Assembly (NCBI GenBank): GCA_964609025.1
Contig: CAZSQM010000002.1
Span: forward strand, 119,457-183,456
DNA length: 64,000 nucleotides
Direction: 5' to 3'
Origin: SIG307 sp964609025
GTDB lineage: Bacteria > Bacillota > Clostridia > Lachnospirales > Lachnospiraceae
Part shown: positions 1 to 8,815 of the stretch, piece after piece
Numbering within the stretch: the stretch's first letter is position 1
How the letters are laid out: every line of letters begins with the position of its first letter
Made by a program: the position numbers and the translations under genes
The notes under the pieces: model-generated
The model's database searches: none
What the model was told of the DNA's origin: nothing
Seen by the model: the letters and a program-made list of their open reading frames with translations, nothing else

Positions 1-1256
1 TTCAAAGGCAGACCTTTTGCGCCGACGTCTACCTTTTAACCTCTCTGGACGATATTGCCTGGCTGTTTAATCTGCGCGGCAGCGATATTTTACACAACCC
101 TGTCGTGCTTTCCTACGCCCTGATTACCGATACCAAAGCGTTTTTATACCTGAACCCTGCGGCTTCGGATACCGCCCTGACAGCCTTACTGGAAACGGAG
201 GGCATTACCGTGCGCCCTTACGATACCGTTTATGAGGACGCTAGGAAGCTTCGTACCTGTAATATCTTACTGGATACGAAACGGGTCAACTGTGCGCTCG
301 TACAAGCATTGCCGAAGGAATGCACCCTGCTTGATTCTACGGGACCGGTTCTGCCTGCCAAGGCAATCAAGAACGACACGGAACTCAGGAATTTGACCGC
401 TGCCCATAGGAAGGACGGCGTTGCCGTGACAAAGTTTATGTACTGGCTAAAACAAAATGTAGGAAAGCAGTCCATTACCGAAGCCTCCGCCGCTGAGTAT
501 CTTCTCTCGCTCCGTAAAGAACAGGAGGGCTTTCTGGAACCGAGCTTTGACACCATTTCCGCTTACAATGCGAATGCTGCCATGATGCACTATTGCGCGG
601 ACGCAAACCATTCTGCCGAGTTAAAACCGGAGGGCTTTTTGCTGGTTGATTCCGGCGGTCAGTATTACGAAGGCACTACGGACGTTACCAGAACCTACGT
701 CCTGGGAGAACTCCCTCTCGAATGGAAACGGCACTATACCGCCGTACTGCGGGGTATGCTCTCGCTTTCTGCGGCTAAGTTTTTATACGGCTGCCGCGGC
801 GTAAACCTTGATATCCTCGCCCGCAGTCCGCTCTGGCAGACGGGTCTGGATTACCGGTGCGGCACCGGTCACGGAGTCGGGTATCTCTTAAATGTCCACG
901 AAGCGCCGAACGGCTTCCGCTGGCGCATTGTGCCGGAGCGAAACGACAGCTGTGTGTTGGAAGAAGGAATGGTTACGACAAACGAACCGGGCGTCTACAT
1001 CGAAGGAAGCCACGGTATCCGCATTGAAAACGAATTAGTCTGCCGTAAGGGCGAAAAAAACGAATACGGCCAGTTCATGTACTTCGACACGCTGACCGTA
1101 ACACCGATTGATTTGGACGCGGTGCTCCCGGAGGAGCTGACCGCAAAAGAAAGGGAAGTCTTAAATAAGTATCATAAGAAGGTCTATGAAACCCTTCTTC
1201 CTTATATGAATGGGGAAGAGGCAAAGTGGCTGAAGAAAGCTACGAAGGAAATCTAA
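1..1256 (+). CDS. pepP: Xaa-Pro aminopeptidase, 5' end outside window
   Basis: The 3' part of an aminopeptidase P (peptidase M24), which removes an N-terminal residue preceding proline. The reading frame is open from base 3, and the first visible residues (LTSLDDIAWLFNLRG, then NPVVLSYALIT) are typical of the middle of the family, so the start lies before the window. The C-terminal pita-bread domain keeps its metal ligands: two aspartates in LLVDSGGQYYEGTTDVTRT, the histidine in GTGHGVGYLLNVHEAP, and two glutamates in TTNEPGVYIEG and GIRIENE. The protein is predicted to be cytoplasmic and active. It ends in a strong hairpin and converges on the accessory cassette to its right. About 415 residues are visible. 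Confidence 0.93.
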   Translation, partial: QRQTFCADVYLLTSLDDIAWLFNLRGSDILHNPVVLSYALITDTKAFLYLNPAASDTALTALLETEGITVRPYDTVYEDARKLRTCNILLDTKRVNCALVQALPKECTLLDSTGPVLPAKAIKNDTELRNLTAAHRKDGVAVTKFMYWLKQNVGKQSITEASAAEYLLSLRKEQEGFLEPSFDTISAYNANAAMMHYCADANHSAELKPEGFLLVDSGGQYYEGTTDVTRTYVLGELPLEWKRHYTAVLRGMLSLSAAKFLYGCRGVNLDILARSPLWQTGLDYRCGTGHGVGYLLNVHEAPNGFRWRIVPERNDSCVLEEGMVTTNEPGVYIEGSHGIRIENELVCRKGEKNEYGQFMYFDTLTVTPIDLDAVLPEELTAKEREVLNKYHKKVYETLLPYMNGEEAKWLKKATKEI

Positions 1257-1271
1257 GCCTTTTGCTTTGTC

Positions 1272-1324
1272 CAAAAGTTAAGGTGTCAAATATATCACTT
1301 CGGTATATTTGACACCTACTTTTG
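1272..1324. terminator. Bidirectional terminator hairpin
   Basis: A 14-bp perfect stem (1281-1294 with 1304-1317) around a 9-nt loop is extended by a second paired block, CAAAAGT with ACTTTTG, separated by a 2-nt bulge. It lies between the convergent aminopeptidase gene and the lipoprotein gene, so it can stop transcription from both sides. Confidence 0.75.
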
Positions 1325-1364
1325 AAAATCCTCTCAAAAATCAATCGTTCCGAATCCCCCTACT

Positions 1365-2699
1365 CTACTTTCTTAACTCATATGGTATCCCTTTTTCTTT
1401 TGCATACTTTTCAGCAGACGATTCCGATTCAACATAAAACTTTACATTACTACATCCTTTAAAAGCATCTTCATCTATTATATTCTCTTCTTTCGTAAAA
1501 ACAGCTTTTTCCAAACCATTACAATATGCAAATACATAAAAAGATACTTCCGTCGTTCCCTCAAACTGCACCTCTCTTAAATCCCAGCAGCTCTCAAAAC
1601 AGCCACTACCTATCTCCTCAACTTTTGGTGGAATAACAATGGAACTAAGTCCATCTACACTCCAAAATGCACTACTGCCAATAGACGTTAGATTCTCAGA
1701 TAAACGAATTTCACTAATCATTGCATCTGCAAATGCATAATCACCAATCTCAACTACAGAATCCGGCATATATACTTTTTCCAGAATACATCCGCGAAAT
1801 GCATTCCCTGCCACAGATGTCACTCCGTCCGGAATCTCACTTCCTTGTGCCCCCATGATAATAGTACCGGATTTTGTTATTAAACAATTCCCCTCGCCAT
1901 AATATTTTTTATTATCCTTTGATACCGTTATTTTGTTTAATCTACATATCCCCCCCAGTCCAGGGTCAAAAGCTTGCGGACTTATTTTCTCAAGGGAAGC
2001 CGGTATGTGTACTTCCTTTATCCTCGTCTCACTAAATGCTTTATATCCGATGCTTAGCAATCCCTCCGGCAGATTTACTGATTCCAAGCCGGTTTGTTCA
2101 AAAGCGCACTCGTCAATTTCCCTCAACGACTCCGGCAAATCAATTCTCTTTAGCTTAGAACATTTCAAAAATGCATCTCGCCAAATTTTAGAAAGATTTT
2201 TAGATAATACAACTGTTGTTAAATTCTCACAATATGCAAATGCTCTAGGATTTATCTCTACCACAGAATCCGGCAGTACAACAGTCGTCAAAAAAGGCAT
2301 TCCTTCAAAAGCTCCTGAACCTATTTTCCGCACGGGCTTTCCATTGTACATCTTAGGAATAAAAAGTTCAGTCAAATTCTTATCATGCGAACCATCAACC
2401 ACATATGATGTACCATCTTCATCTATTGAATATATCAGATTTTGTGTATACTCTGTTATTATTATTGGAGTTGGTGCCGGTGTACTTGTTGGAACCGGAG
2501 TGCTTGTAGGCATAGGAGTAGTTGTTGACTCATCTTCACTCGTATTTGTCTCCATGTCCACTTCCTTCGTTATTTTAGGCAATTCATCCTGCTTAGTCGG
2601 CACCGATGATTCATTTTGATTCACTTTAACTTCTGTATCTCCACACCCCATTAATCCGCATAATAAAAAAATTAAAATCACAGAAATTAGTTTCTTCAT
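1365..2699 (-). CDS. BspA-type leucine-rich-repeat lipoprotein
   Basis: A surface lipoprotein of about 444 residues. The start at 2699 is chosen because GAGAGGG lies five bases before it and it gives a clean signal, MKKLISVILIFLLCGLMGC, with the lipobox cysteine at residue 19. After it comes a threonine/proline linker (TPMPTSTPVPTSTPAPTP) and then repeats of the BspA (LRR_5) type, seen in motifs such as IGSGAFEGMPFLTTVVLPDS and IGDYAFADAMISEIRLSENL. In the family such repeats mediate binding to proteins or host surfaces; the partner here is unknown. It is the last gene of the AT-rich minus-strand cassette and follows one of the two zinc-ribbon membrane proteins. Confidence 0.85.
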   Translation of the reverse strand: MKKLISVILIFLLCGLMGCGDTEVKVNQNESSVPTKQDELPKITKEVDMETNTSEDESTTTPMPTSTPVPTSTPAPTPIIITEYTQNLIYSIDEDGTSYVVDGSHDKNLTELFIPKMYNGKPVRKIGSGAFEGMPFLTTVVLPDSVVEINPRAFAYCENLTTVVLSKNLSKIWRDAFLKCSKLKRIDLPESLREIDECAFEQTGLESVNLPEGLLSIGYKAFSETRIKEVHIPASLEKISPQAFDPGLGGICRLNKITVSKDNKKYYGEGNCLITKSGTIIMGAQGSEIPDGVTSVAGNAFRGCILEKVYMPDSVVEIGDYAFADAMISEIRLSENLTSIGSSAFWSVDGLSSIVIPPKVEEIGSGCFESCWDLREVQFEGTTEVSFYVFAYCNGLEKAVFTKEENIIDEDAFKGCSNVKFYVESESSAEKYAKEKGIPYELRK

Positions 2700-2790
2700 C
2701 ATATCCCTCTCATCAAAATAAAATAAATTATCTCGTCTCTCCTGAAAAAATCTTCCAAAATGCATATTCTTTCACTTCCTGTACTTTTCA

Positions 2791-3648
2791 TCAGATTCCA
2801 TATCCACATTTATGACAATATCTGGTATTGTTAGGGTTTGCCTCACCGCATCTTATACATATCCAATGCTCACCAATACTTGTTACTTCAACCTCCATTT
2901 CACTCAAATGTTTCTCAGAAGTACTTTTTTTCTCCTTATCTAATCTGTCTGCCGAACTATATCCTGAACCATTCACATCAATTACGGGCAATCGTTTTCC
3001 ACACGACTTACAGAACTGATCATTTACATTCCGTTCAGTTCCACACTCCGGACATTTGAATCGTCCCATGGCAAATCCACACGCTCCACAGTACTCACTT
3101 TTTTCCGTATACGATTTACCACAGCGCGGACAGGTATACACCTCTTGTTCCATCGGCACAATCATAGTTTGGAACTTACCTTTTACATTTTCTGACATAC
3201 AACGGCTAACTATACCAATACCCAAAGCAAGAAATGCTGCAATAATTAGTACCACATAAGACTTTTCCAATAAAAAAGCTCCTATATCTTTTTCCACTGT
3301 ATAAAAAATACTCGATTGTAACGAGGAGAGCACTTCATCTTCTATCCTATCGAAACAAAACTTACCTACAAATACATCAACCAGCATAACGATTGATGAT
3401 GCCAACTCCGTAGTAGCTTTAAATGAGCTTAATGCAACAAATGAAATAATCACAGAAATAACTAAAATCACAAACGCTACTTTCATTCCGTCATTACCTT
3501 CATCCCCAAAAACACTAAACAATAATCCATAGGTATCCCATTCATTATAGAACCTACTTTTGACAAAGGGAAAGAAAAAGCTAGCTAAAACACAAACATT
3601 GCCCAATACAGTCATCCATTTTACTGCACTTGTCAGTACCTTTTTCAT
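2791..3648 (-). CDS. Membrane protein with three C-terminal zinc ribbons (copy 1)
   Basis: A 285-residue protein of unknown function. Hydrophobic segments lie near residues 12-28, 56-73, 82-95 and 130-147. A soluble tail follows with three CxxC...CxxC zinc ribbons: CPRCG/CGACG near 173-190, CPECG/CKSCG near 199-216, and CIRCG/CHKCG close to the C-terminus. The N-terminus (MKKVLTSAVKWMTVLGN) and the first two ribbons match the second copy at 7403-8191, so the two are paralogues. The third ribbon is found only here. The start has GAGGTG five bases upstream. The next gene downstream is the BspA-type lipoprotein. Membrane zinc-ribbon proteins often act in envelope stress or assembly, but no function is claimed. 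Confidence 0.8.
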   Translation of the reverse strand: MKKVLTSAVKWMTVLGNVCVLASFFFPFVKSRFYNEWDTYGLLFSVFGDEGNDGMKVAFVILVISVIISFVALSSFKATTELASSIVMLVDVFVGKFCFDRIEDEVLSSLQSSIFYTVEKDIGAFLLEKSYVVLIIAAFLALGIGIVSRCMSENVKGKFQTMIVPMEQEVYTCPRCGKSYTEKSEYCGACGFAMGRFKCPECGTERNVNDQFCKSCGKRLPVIDVNGSGYSSADRLDKEKKSTSEKHLSEMEVEVTSIGEHWICIRCGEANPNNTRYCHKCGYGI

Positions 3649-3696
3649 ACCAGCACCTCATCTTTTAGTTTCTCCACGCTGCTATACATTTTAGAG

Positions 3697-3873
3697 TTAA
3701 ATTGGTTCATTTGCTTCCTTATGATATTGTATGAACAACAGAAACGGTGATATTGTTTGAAAAGGATCACATTTAAGTTCCAATATTCCTGTCCCGGTTA
3801 CGCTTTCCATAGATATTACAATAAACAATAAAGACAAAAAAAATAACCACAGTGCAGTTTTTCTCCTTTTCAT
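3697..3873 (-). CDS. Small single-pass membrane peptide, 58 aa
   Basis: A short open frame between the secreted lectin/protease-like gene and zinc-ribbon copy 1. It starts MKRRKTALWLFFLSLLFIVI, a basic cap followed by a transmembrane or signal stretch, and continues with a short polar tail containing a cysteine. GGAAGG lies six bases before the ATG. No family is recognised. The good ribosome site, the position inside the cassette on the same strand and the absence of overlap with other genes support it, but it could also be the remnant of a longer gene. Confidence 0.5.
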   Translation of the reverse strand: MKRRKTALWLFFLSLLFIVISMESVTGTGILELKCDPFQTISPFLLFIQYHKEANEPI

Positions 3874-3993
3874 AGACTACCTTCCTCGCACAATTTTTAG
3901 ATACACCAAAAAGTCACCCTGCAAGCTGTCAAATTCTTGTGTTTTCAACAAATCACCACCCTACTATCCGTCTTTGAGTTTTCATAAGTTCCA

Positions 3994-6234
3994 TTAATCT
4001 ACCACACGGTCAACATATACCGTACAGTTCAAGAAGCTCGCATGAGTATACGAAATCAGGTGTTTCTTCACCTTACAGTCAAGATAGAAATTGCTATCTA
4101 CTACCGTAATTCCATTCTCATCCACAGAATAAACCACTAAAGTATGAGCCCCCTTTGTTCCCATGACACGTAGTGCATCACCTACCATAACATTTTTCTG
4201 AATAAATTCTTTATTATATTTTCCTGTTGCAACTGTCGATGCAGTTACATTATCCTTGATTCCACCTGAAAAAAGATACCATTGAACAAAGCATGCAAAA
4301 CCGAAACAAGAAAATCCGCCTCTGCTCTTCCCTGAACTGCTTACCGTAAGCTTCGGAAACTGTGCGGCAGAAATACTCTCCCCGTTTAAAAAGCTATTCT
4401 TCAACCAATTTGCATTTATTACGTTCTCCACATTACAATTATAAGTCCTAGAAGAGTAACACGCCTTTTGGTCTACTGTAAAATATTTTCCATCCAGTTT
4501 CTCTACAAGTTCATCCAGCTTTTTTTGTACACTCGGCATATTATTTAAACATGATTTCATATAAGAATCATAGTTCAAGACTGACTCCGAGTTTTTCAGA
4601 ACGGTCTGGATGCTAGACATCTTTCCATCCATCTTCATGGCACTCTTTGCCATAGTCTTTAACGCAGATACATAGGCTGAAAATACCACTTCATACCGTT
4701 CAATCTCTTCAACCGTAACCACATGATTATCATCCATGAATTCCAGCTGCATTTTAGATAGCGTATTTTCCAATGTCATTGCATACGAATATAAACAAGT
4801 CGTTTGTACAATTTCATCCGCCAGTGCACCCTGGTATACATTATTTACTAATACAGACACACCGATATCTACTACAACAGAGGCTAAATCATAAGATGCT
4901 TTTCCTATAAGTTTTGAAAGGCTGTCAGAAATAATTTCTAAACTCTTCTCACTCAGAACAGTTTCTATAAGATGCTTATAAACATTCTTTCCCGTATAGC
5001 TTTTTAACAATTTTAAATCGTGATACATATCACATTCTGTGTCTATTGAATCCATAAGATAATCTATCATAGACTGCTCTAAACAATATAATTGAAAGCC
5101 TGTTGTGATACACTCAACCATCAATGTTCCATTCTCTTTTATTTTTCCACCCTTTTCAAACGCACTATTGACTGATTTTTCTATTTGTGCGGTCGGTAAT
5201 GATGTTGCCTTTGCCAAATCATTTATATACTTTGTTTTTGATGTAGCATCCATCAAAGAATATGAAGTATCCAACACTTCAAAATCTTCTTGTATTTCAT
5301 TCATCATCGTATACAATACATTTTTATCATTGCAAATATCCTGCATCAGACATTTAATTGATTCAAAACGTATTTTTTCCTCAAACGATTTACTTAATCC
5401 TGCTTTAGAAAGCAGTTCGTACATTATCACCTCTTTTCCGTTATCAAGAGCATACAGAAAAGAACCAACTAATGTATCTTTCTCATGTTCCTTCAATACT
5501 CTGTTACACTCCTCAAAATAGAAACCTGTAATTTTTGAAAAAGCATCGTTTGACAGATATAACGGATTATCTTTAAACAAGTCAATATAATCCTGCCCAT
5601 ACTTCTCATAATATGGATTGCTCCAATTATTTATGTTATTTTCAACATCCATGACCGGAAGTCCGTTTTGGGTACACAAAATCCAACGAAGCTCCGGTGC
5701 GTTTTCTTTCTTACGCACTACCAACTGCGTCTGTTCTGTGCTTGCAGCAGATAAATTCTTCGCACCGATACAGTAATCCGGATACTTTGCAAAGCTCAAA
5801 TAAAAGCTTCCGTCCTCTTCAAAGTCTAACACCAGATTTTTTATTGGATCTCCGTCTGCTTCCCATAAACAAATTCCCTGTCCTGATGCAAAAGCTTTTC
5901 CGTTGCGCCTTACATCAAGATACTTGTTTTTTGTCGGCTGCGGTGAGATGGTTACAATCTTCTTTCCTGCGTCAATCACCCGGAACACAAATCTTTGTGT
6001 CATCGGTTCCGTCATATCTAGCGGATATAAGTTTACTTCTGTTCCGTTTGAGGTTCCCGCATGGCGGACATTCATATACCAACCGGAAGCAACGTTTCGG
6101 ATAGAATAAACTGCATCCTCTGAAACAACATACTCCTCATACTGCAAATCTGTTGCTGCTTCCGCTCGTCCTACTGGCGCCAAAAGTGAAATCAACAATG
6201 CTACCACAATAAAACATACTGTTATCTTTCTCAT
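3994..6234 (-). CDS. Secreted protein: ricin-type lectin domain plus papain-like (CHAP-like) C-terminus
   Basis: A 746-residue exported protein. A signal peptide covers about residues 1-27 (MRKITVCFIVVALLISLLAP, cleavage near AEA-A). Residues about 40-180 look like a ricin B-type beta-trefoil, with repeated patterns such as SGWYMNVRHAGTSNGTEVNL and KYLDVRRNGKAFASGQGICL; such domains bind sugars. A long mostly helical middle of about 400 residues is not recognised. The last 110 residues resemble a CHAP or NlpC/P60 fold: a candidate nucleophile cysteine in GGFSCFGFACFVQW, GD before the core, and a candidate histidine in GAHTLVVYSVDENG, followed by VVDSN. Peptidoglycan or peptide hydrolysis is an inference. 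AAGGAGG precedes the ATG. It is the central gene of the accessory cassette. Confidence 0.72.
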   Translation of the reverse strand: MRKITVCFIVVALLISLLAPVGRAEAATDLQYEEYVVSEDAVYSIRNVASGWYMNVRHAGTSNGTEVNLYPLDMTEPMTQRFVFRVIDAGKKIVTISPQPTKNKYLDVRRNGKAFASGQGICLWEADGDPIKNLVLDFEEDGSFYLSFAKYPDYCIGAKNLSAASTEQTQLVVRKKENAPELRWILCTQNGLPVMDVENNINNWSNPYYEKYGQDYIDLFKDNPLYLSNDAFSKITGFYFEECNRVLKEHEKDTLVGSFLYALDNGKEVIMYELLSKAGLSKSFEEKIRFESIKCLMQDICNDKNVLYTMMNEIQEDFEVLDTSYSLMDATSKTKYINDLAKATSLPTAQIEKSVNSAFEKGGKIKENGTLMVECITTGFQLYCLEQSMIDYLMDSIDTECDMYHDLKLLKSYTGKNVYKHLIETVLSEKSLEIISDSLSKLIGKASYDLASVVVDIGVSVLVNNVYQGALADEIVQTTCLYSYAMTLENTLSKMQLEFMDDNHVVTVEEIERYEVVFSAYVSALKTMAKSAMKMDGKMSSIQTVLKNSESVLNYDSYMKSCLNNMPSVQKKLDELVEKLDGKYFTVDQKACYSSRTYNCNVENVINANWLKNSFLNGESISAAQFPKLTVSSSGKSRGGFSCFGFACFVQWYLFSGGIKDNVTASTVATGKYNKEFIQKNVMVGDALRVMGTKGAHTLVVYSVDENGITVVDSNFYLDCKVKKHLISYTHASFLNCTVYVDRVVD

Positions 6235-6294
6235 AGACTTTTCCTCCTTCTGAAATAAGTTGCTACTTTGTTCCTAACAGCCTGTCCTACCATT

Positions 6295-7371
6295 TTACCG
6301 ATTGTAATCATATAATTTCCGAGGTGCTTCAAAAAAGTTACCGTTAATATCCATATAAGCTCCCCACACAGCACCGGAATCTACATACTCAATCCGGCAA
6401 TATTTTCCTGTAAAATATGGCTGATTTACCAATTCCATCTCTCCCAAATTCAGAATCGGATTTAAATTAATATCATAAAAAATATTACCTAAAAAGAAAT
6501 ATCCATTACTATATTTTCCTATGTTAGTGTAACAAGAAAGACCTCCTTCACCGTACCGGTCATAATAACTGTATCCATAATAGTTATCTTTAATTCTACC
6601 GCTAAAATAGTAGTACCTTAATTGTGTCTCAATCACCTCGCCTTCATCACTGATAAGTGCTATGTATTCATAACTATATGAATTCCTCTCATCTTTATCA
6701 ACATAGAAACCATATCCCGCCAATGCATATCCTTCAGAAAAACCTTCTATAATATCATACTTGCCATCATACCAAAAGCATCTTCTCTTCTCAGTATTAT
6801 GACACAAATACTTTCTAAAGTCCTCATCATAAACTATCCGAAATATATCTCCTCCGATGTGCTTAATGTTTTGTGGGTTTTCAATATATTCATCATAGGA
6901 ATAAAAGTCTGTTTCAAAATCTCCTTTATAATCAACAACAGCAAACTTATAATCCTTTGTTGAATTAATTCCCATAGGTGCATACTTCCACACAAGGAAT
7001 TTTGTTTCTCCTCGTACATATCCGGTAATAGTGCCATCATTAATCATTTGTTTTATCTTTCCCAACTCGGTATCTATCGATAATTCCATAAGATATTCTC
7101 TGGAATAAGTATCACTTGAATCCGGCTCCAAAGCAATCGTGGGCGATAACGTGTCAGCGGATGTCATCTCTTTCTTCGGTTCTTCTATAGTGACAGCACT
7201 GTCCGTCGACTCATCCTCTCTCTGTACCTCTTCATTTTGTATATCCTTGTTTTGTACACCTTTTGTTATTTTTGGTGTTACTGTTATGTTCTCATCTTTC
7301 AATTCCTGTTTATCCGAACACCCAGCCAAATAAAACAATGACAATAACATTAAAAAAATTATCTTTTTCAT
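6295..7371 (-). CDS. Lipoprotein with degenerate WG-like repeats
   Basis: A 358-residue lipoprotein. The signal MKKIIFLMLLSLFYLAGCSD has a lipobox LAGC, with the acylated cysteine at residue 18. A low-complexity acidic and threonine-rich linker follows to about residue 90. The rest carries short repeats such as FAVVDYKGDF, ALISDEGEVI and AYMDINGNFF, which resemble WG beta-propeller repeats but are weak. No enzyme motif is seen. AGGAGG lies seven bases before the ATG. The gene starts 31 bases after zinc-ribbon copy 2, so the pair is probably co-transcribed. This mirrors the zinc-ribbon copy 1/BspA lipoprotein pair. Confidence 0.7.
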   Translation of the reverse strand: MKKIIFLMLLSLFYLAGCSDKQELKDENITVTPKITKGVQNKDIQNEEVQREDESTDSAVTIEEPKKEMTSADTLSPTIALEPDSSDTYSREYLMELSIDTELGKIKQMINDGTITGYVRGETKFLVWKYAPMGINSTKDYKFAVVDYKGDFETDFYSYDEYIENPQNIKHIGGDIFRIVYDEDFRKYLCHNTEKRRCFWYDGKYDIIEGFSEGYALAGYGFYVDKDERNSYSYEYIALISDEGEVIETQLRYYYFSGRIKDNYYGYSYYDRYGEGGLSCYTNIGKYSNGYFFLGNIFYDINLNPILNLGEMELVNQPYFTGKYCRIEYVDSGAVWGAYMDINGNFFEAPRKLYDYNR

Positions 7372-7402
7372 CTCTAAACCTCCTAGACATTTTTACCACA
7401 TG

Positions 7403-8191
7403 TTACGACATACCGTCATTCTCACCTGGGTTGACTTCCGGTAATTTTTTTCCGCATTCCTTACAAAACTGATTTGTAATTTCTCGCTTTGCACCACATT
7501 CGGGACAACAAAATCCTCCAATTTTAAACCCACACGCTGCACAATACTGACTTCCCTCCTTGTTAACTTTACCACAGCTTGGACATGCATTTTCCCCTTG
7601 TCCCATAGGAGTAATCACATCCTGTAACCTGCTTTTCACAATTTGGAAAAGACGACAGCAAATACTTATTACCAATGCAAGAGAAGCCGCTGCAATGAGC
7701 CATGGATAAACCTTCTGAGGTAACCCTGCAATTTCTTCATAATAATCAAAAGCAAACCGGAAATCGGGATCATCCCCAAATGCACCTCTAAATTCATCAC
7801 TAAATGCAGAATTTAGTATACCGTATATATCATTATTTTTATAAATCTGAAACCCGATAACTGCATCTATAAGCATTACAACAGGCATAATAATTTTTGT
7901 TTCCATGTTACTGAACAGTATCGCAAACACAAAAAAAATCAGAACTAACATAAAGATAATGAACAGTCCTATTGGAAAACTGTCAGCTTTTTCAGCTGCT
8001 GCAAATAGTGACATCTCTTTTTGACAGACTTTTTCACCTATTTCAAAATCCCAAAAAGAATATGGGTCAAAAGGATTTTTTGGATAATACGCAAGATATC
8101 CCTTTGCAATAGGTAGGACAAACCATGCTAAAATGCATCCATTTCCAACAATTGTCACTAAATGAACAATCAACTTCAATAATTTCTTCAT
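7403..8191 (-). CDS. Membrane protein with two C-terminal zinc ribbons (copy 2)
   Basis: A 262-residue paralogue of the protein at 2791-3648. The start at 8191 is preferred over an in-frame ATG 12 bases upstream because GAGG precedes it and the N-terminus then aligns with the paralogue (MKKLLKLIVHLVTIVGN). Hydrophobic segments occur near the N-terminus, in the stretch FIIFMLVLIFFVFAILF and before the tail. Two zinc ribbons follow: CPSCG/CAACG and CPECG/CKECG. The third ribbon of copy 1 is absent. It is the first gene after the divergent promoter and is therefore likely to head the cassette transcript. Function unknown. Confidence 0.8.
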   Translation of the reverse strand: MKKLLKLIVHLVTIVGNGCILAWFVLPIAKGYLAYYPKNPFDPYSFWDFEIGEKVCQKEMSLFAAAEKADSFPIGLFIIFMLVLIFFVFAILFSNMETKIIMPVVMLIDAVIGFQIYKNNDIYGILNSAFSDEFRGAFGDDPDFRFAFDYYEEIAGLPQKVYPWLIAAASLALVISICCRLFQIVKSRLQDVITPMGQGENACPSCGKVNKEGSQYCAACGFKIGGFCCPECGAKREITNQFCKECGKKLPEVNPGENDGMS

Positions 8192-8342
8192 ATTCCACCT
8201 CATTCTGTAGTACTTTCTGTATGCTTTTTCTAATGTATCTGTCTCTCATCAGATTGCCTTTTTAAGTCCGGCCTGCATCAGAAGGCTATCTACACTCTCT
8301 TAAAATAAAAATAGTCCCCGTATACTTCGTTTATTCGTTATT

Positions 8343-8371
8343 ATTATACTACTTTTCATATTAAAATGCAA
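8343..8371 (-). promoter_or_regulatory. Promoter of the zinc-ribbon/lipoprotein cassette
   Basis: Minus strand: -35 TTGCAT (8366-8371), a 17-base spacer and -10 TATAAT (8343-8348). Transcription would start near 8336, leaving a leader of about 145 bases before the first gene. It is back-to-back with the candidate promoter of the XRE gene, so one regulator could act on both. Confidence 0.6.
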
Positions 8372-8384
8372 CGACATTTTTTAG

Positions 8385-8390
8385 TATAAT
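8385..8390 (+). promoter_or_regulatory. -10 box of the XRE regulator gene
   Basis: A perfect TATAAT stands 40 bases before the ATG of the regulator. No convincing -35 lies 16-18 bases upstream, so the promoter may be weak or activator dependent. It overlaps the upstream flank of the divergent cassette promoter. Confidence 0.4.
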
Positions 8391-8429
8391 TAACGCATAT
8401 TCTTTATACCGGTGGTGAATAATAAAACT

Positions 8430-8735
8430 ATGGATATTTTAGAAAAGATAACAGGCTTACGAGAAGAACGTCACTGGAGTGAATACCAACTGGCGGAGAA
8501 GTCCGGATTAACACAATCCACCATCTCATCATGGTATCGAAAAGGAATTTTGCCTTCCATTCCTTCTCTATCAAAAATCTGTGATGCCTTTGGTTTGTCA
8601 TTATCACAATTCTTTTTAGAGGATGAATCACATGCAATTGTATTAAGCAATAAGCAGGTAGTTCTTCTTGAATCAGCCGCCAAACTTTCTCCGGAACAAT
8701 ACGATTCTTTATTGAAGTTTTTACAAACCTTATAA
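8430..8735 (+). CDS. XRE-family helix-turn-helix regulator
   Basis: A 101-residue DNA-binding protein. The helix-turn-helix covers about residues 7-58: LREERHWSEYQLAEKSGLTQ, STISSWYRKGILPSIPSLSK, then CDAFGLSLSQFF. The ATG at 8430 fits the usual start of the family (MDILEKITGLREER); GGTGGTGA about 11 bases upstream is a modest ribosome site. In-frame GTG codons at 8412 and 8415 are possible but have no upstream site. The gene is divergent from the zinc-ribbon/lipoprotein cassette and is as AT-rich, so it is the natural candidate for its regulator (inference). The short C-terminal part after the HTH may be for dimerisation. Confidence 0.88.
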   Translation: MDILEKITGLREERHWSEYQLAEKSGLTQSTISSWYRKGILPSIPSLSKICDAFGLSLSQFFLEDESHAIVLSNKQVVLLESAAKLSPEQYDSLLKFLQTL

Positions 8736-8740
8736 TTGCA

Positions 8741-8786
8741 AAAAAACAAGACTAAAATACAATTCATGCTATTTTAGTCTTGCTTT
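8741..8786. terminator. Terminator between XRE gene and ATPase gene
   Basis: A perfect 13-bp stem (8747-8759 with 8770-8782) around a 10-nt loop, with A-rich sequence before it and CTTTT after it. It can act on both strands, between the convergent regulator and ATPase genes. Confidence 0.85.
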
Positions 8787-8815
8787 TACCAATTATTCAA
8801 ACAATGTATTCCTTT

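Noticed and set aside
8067..8249. 60-codon minus-strand frame in the cassette leader
   Set aside because: It overlaps zinc-ribbon copy 2 in another frame and has no good ribosome site.
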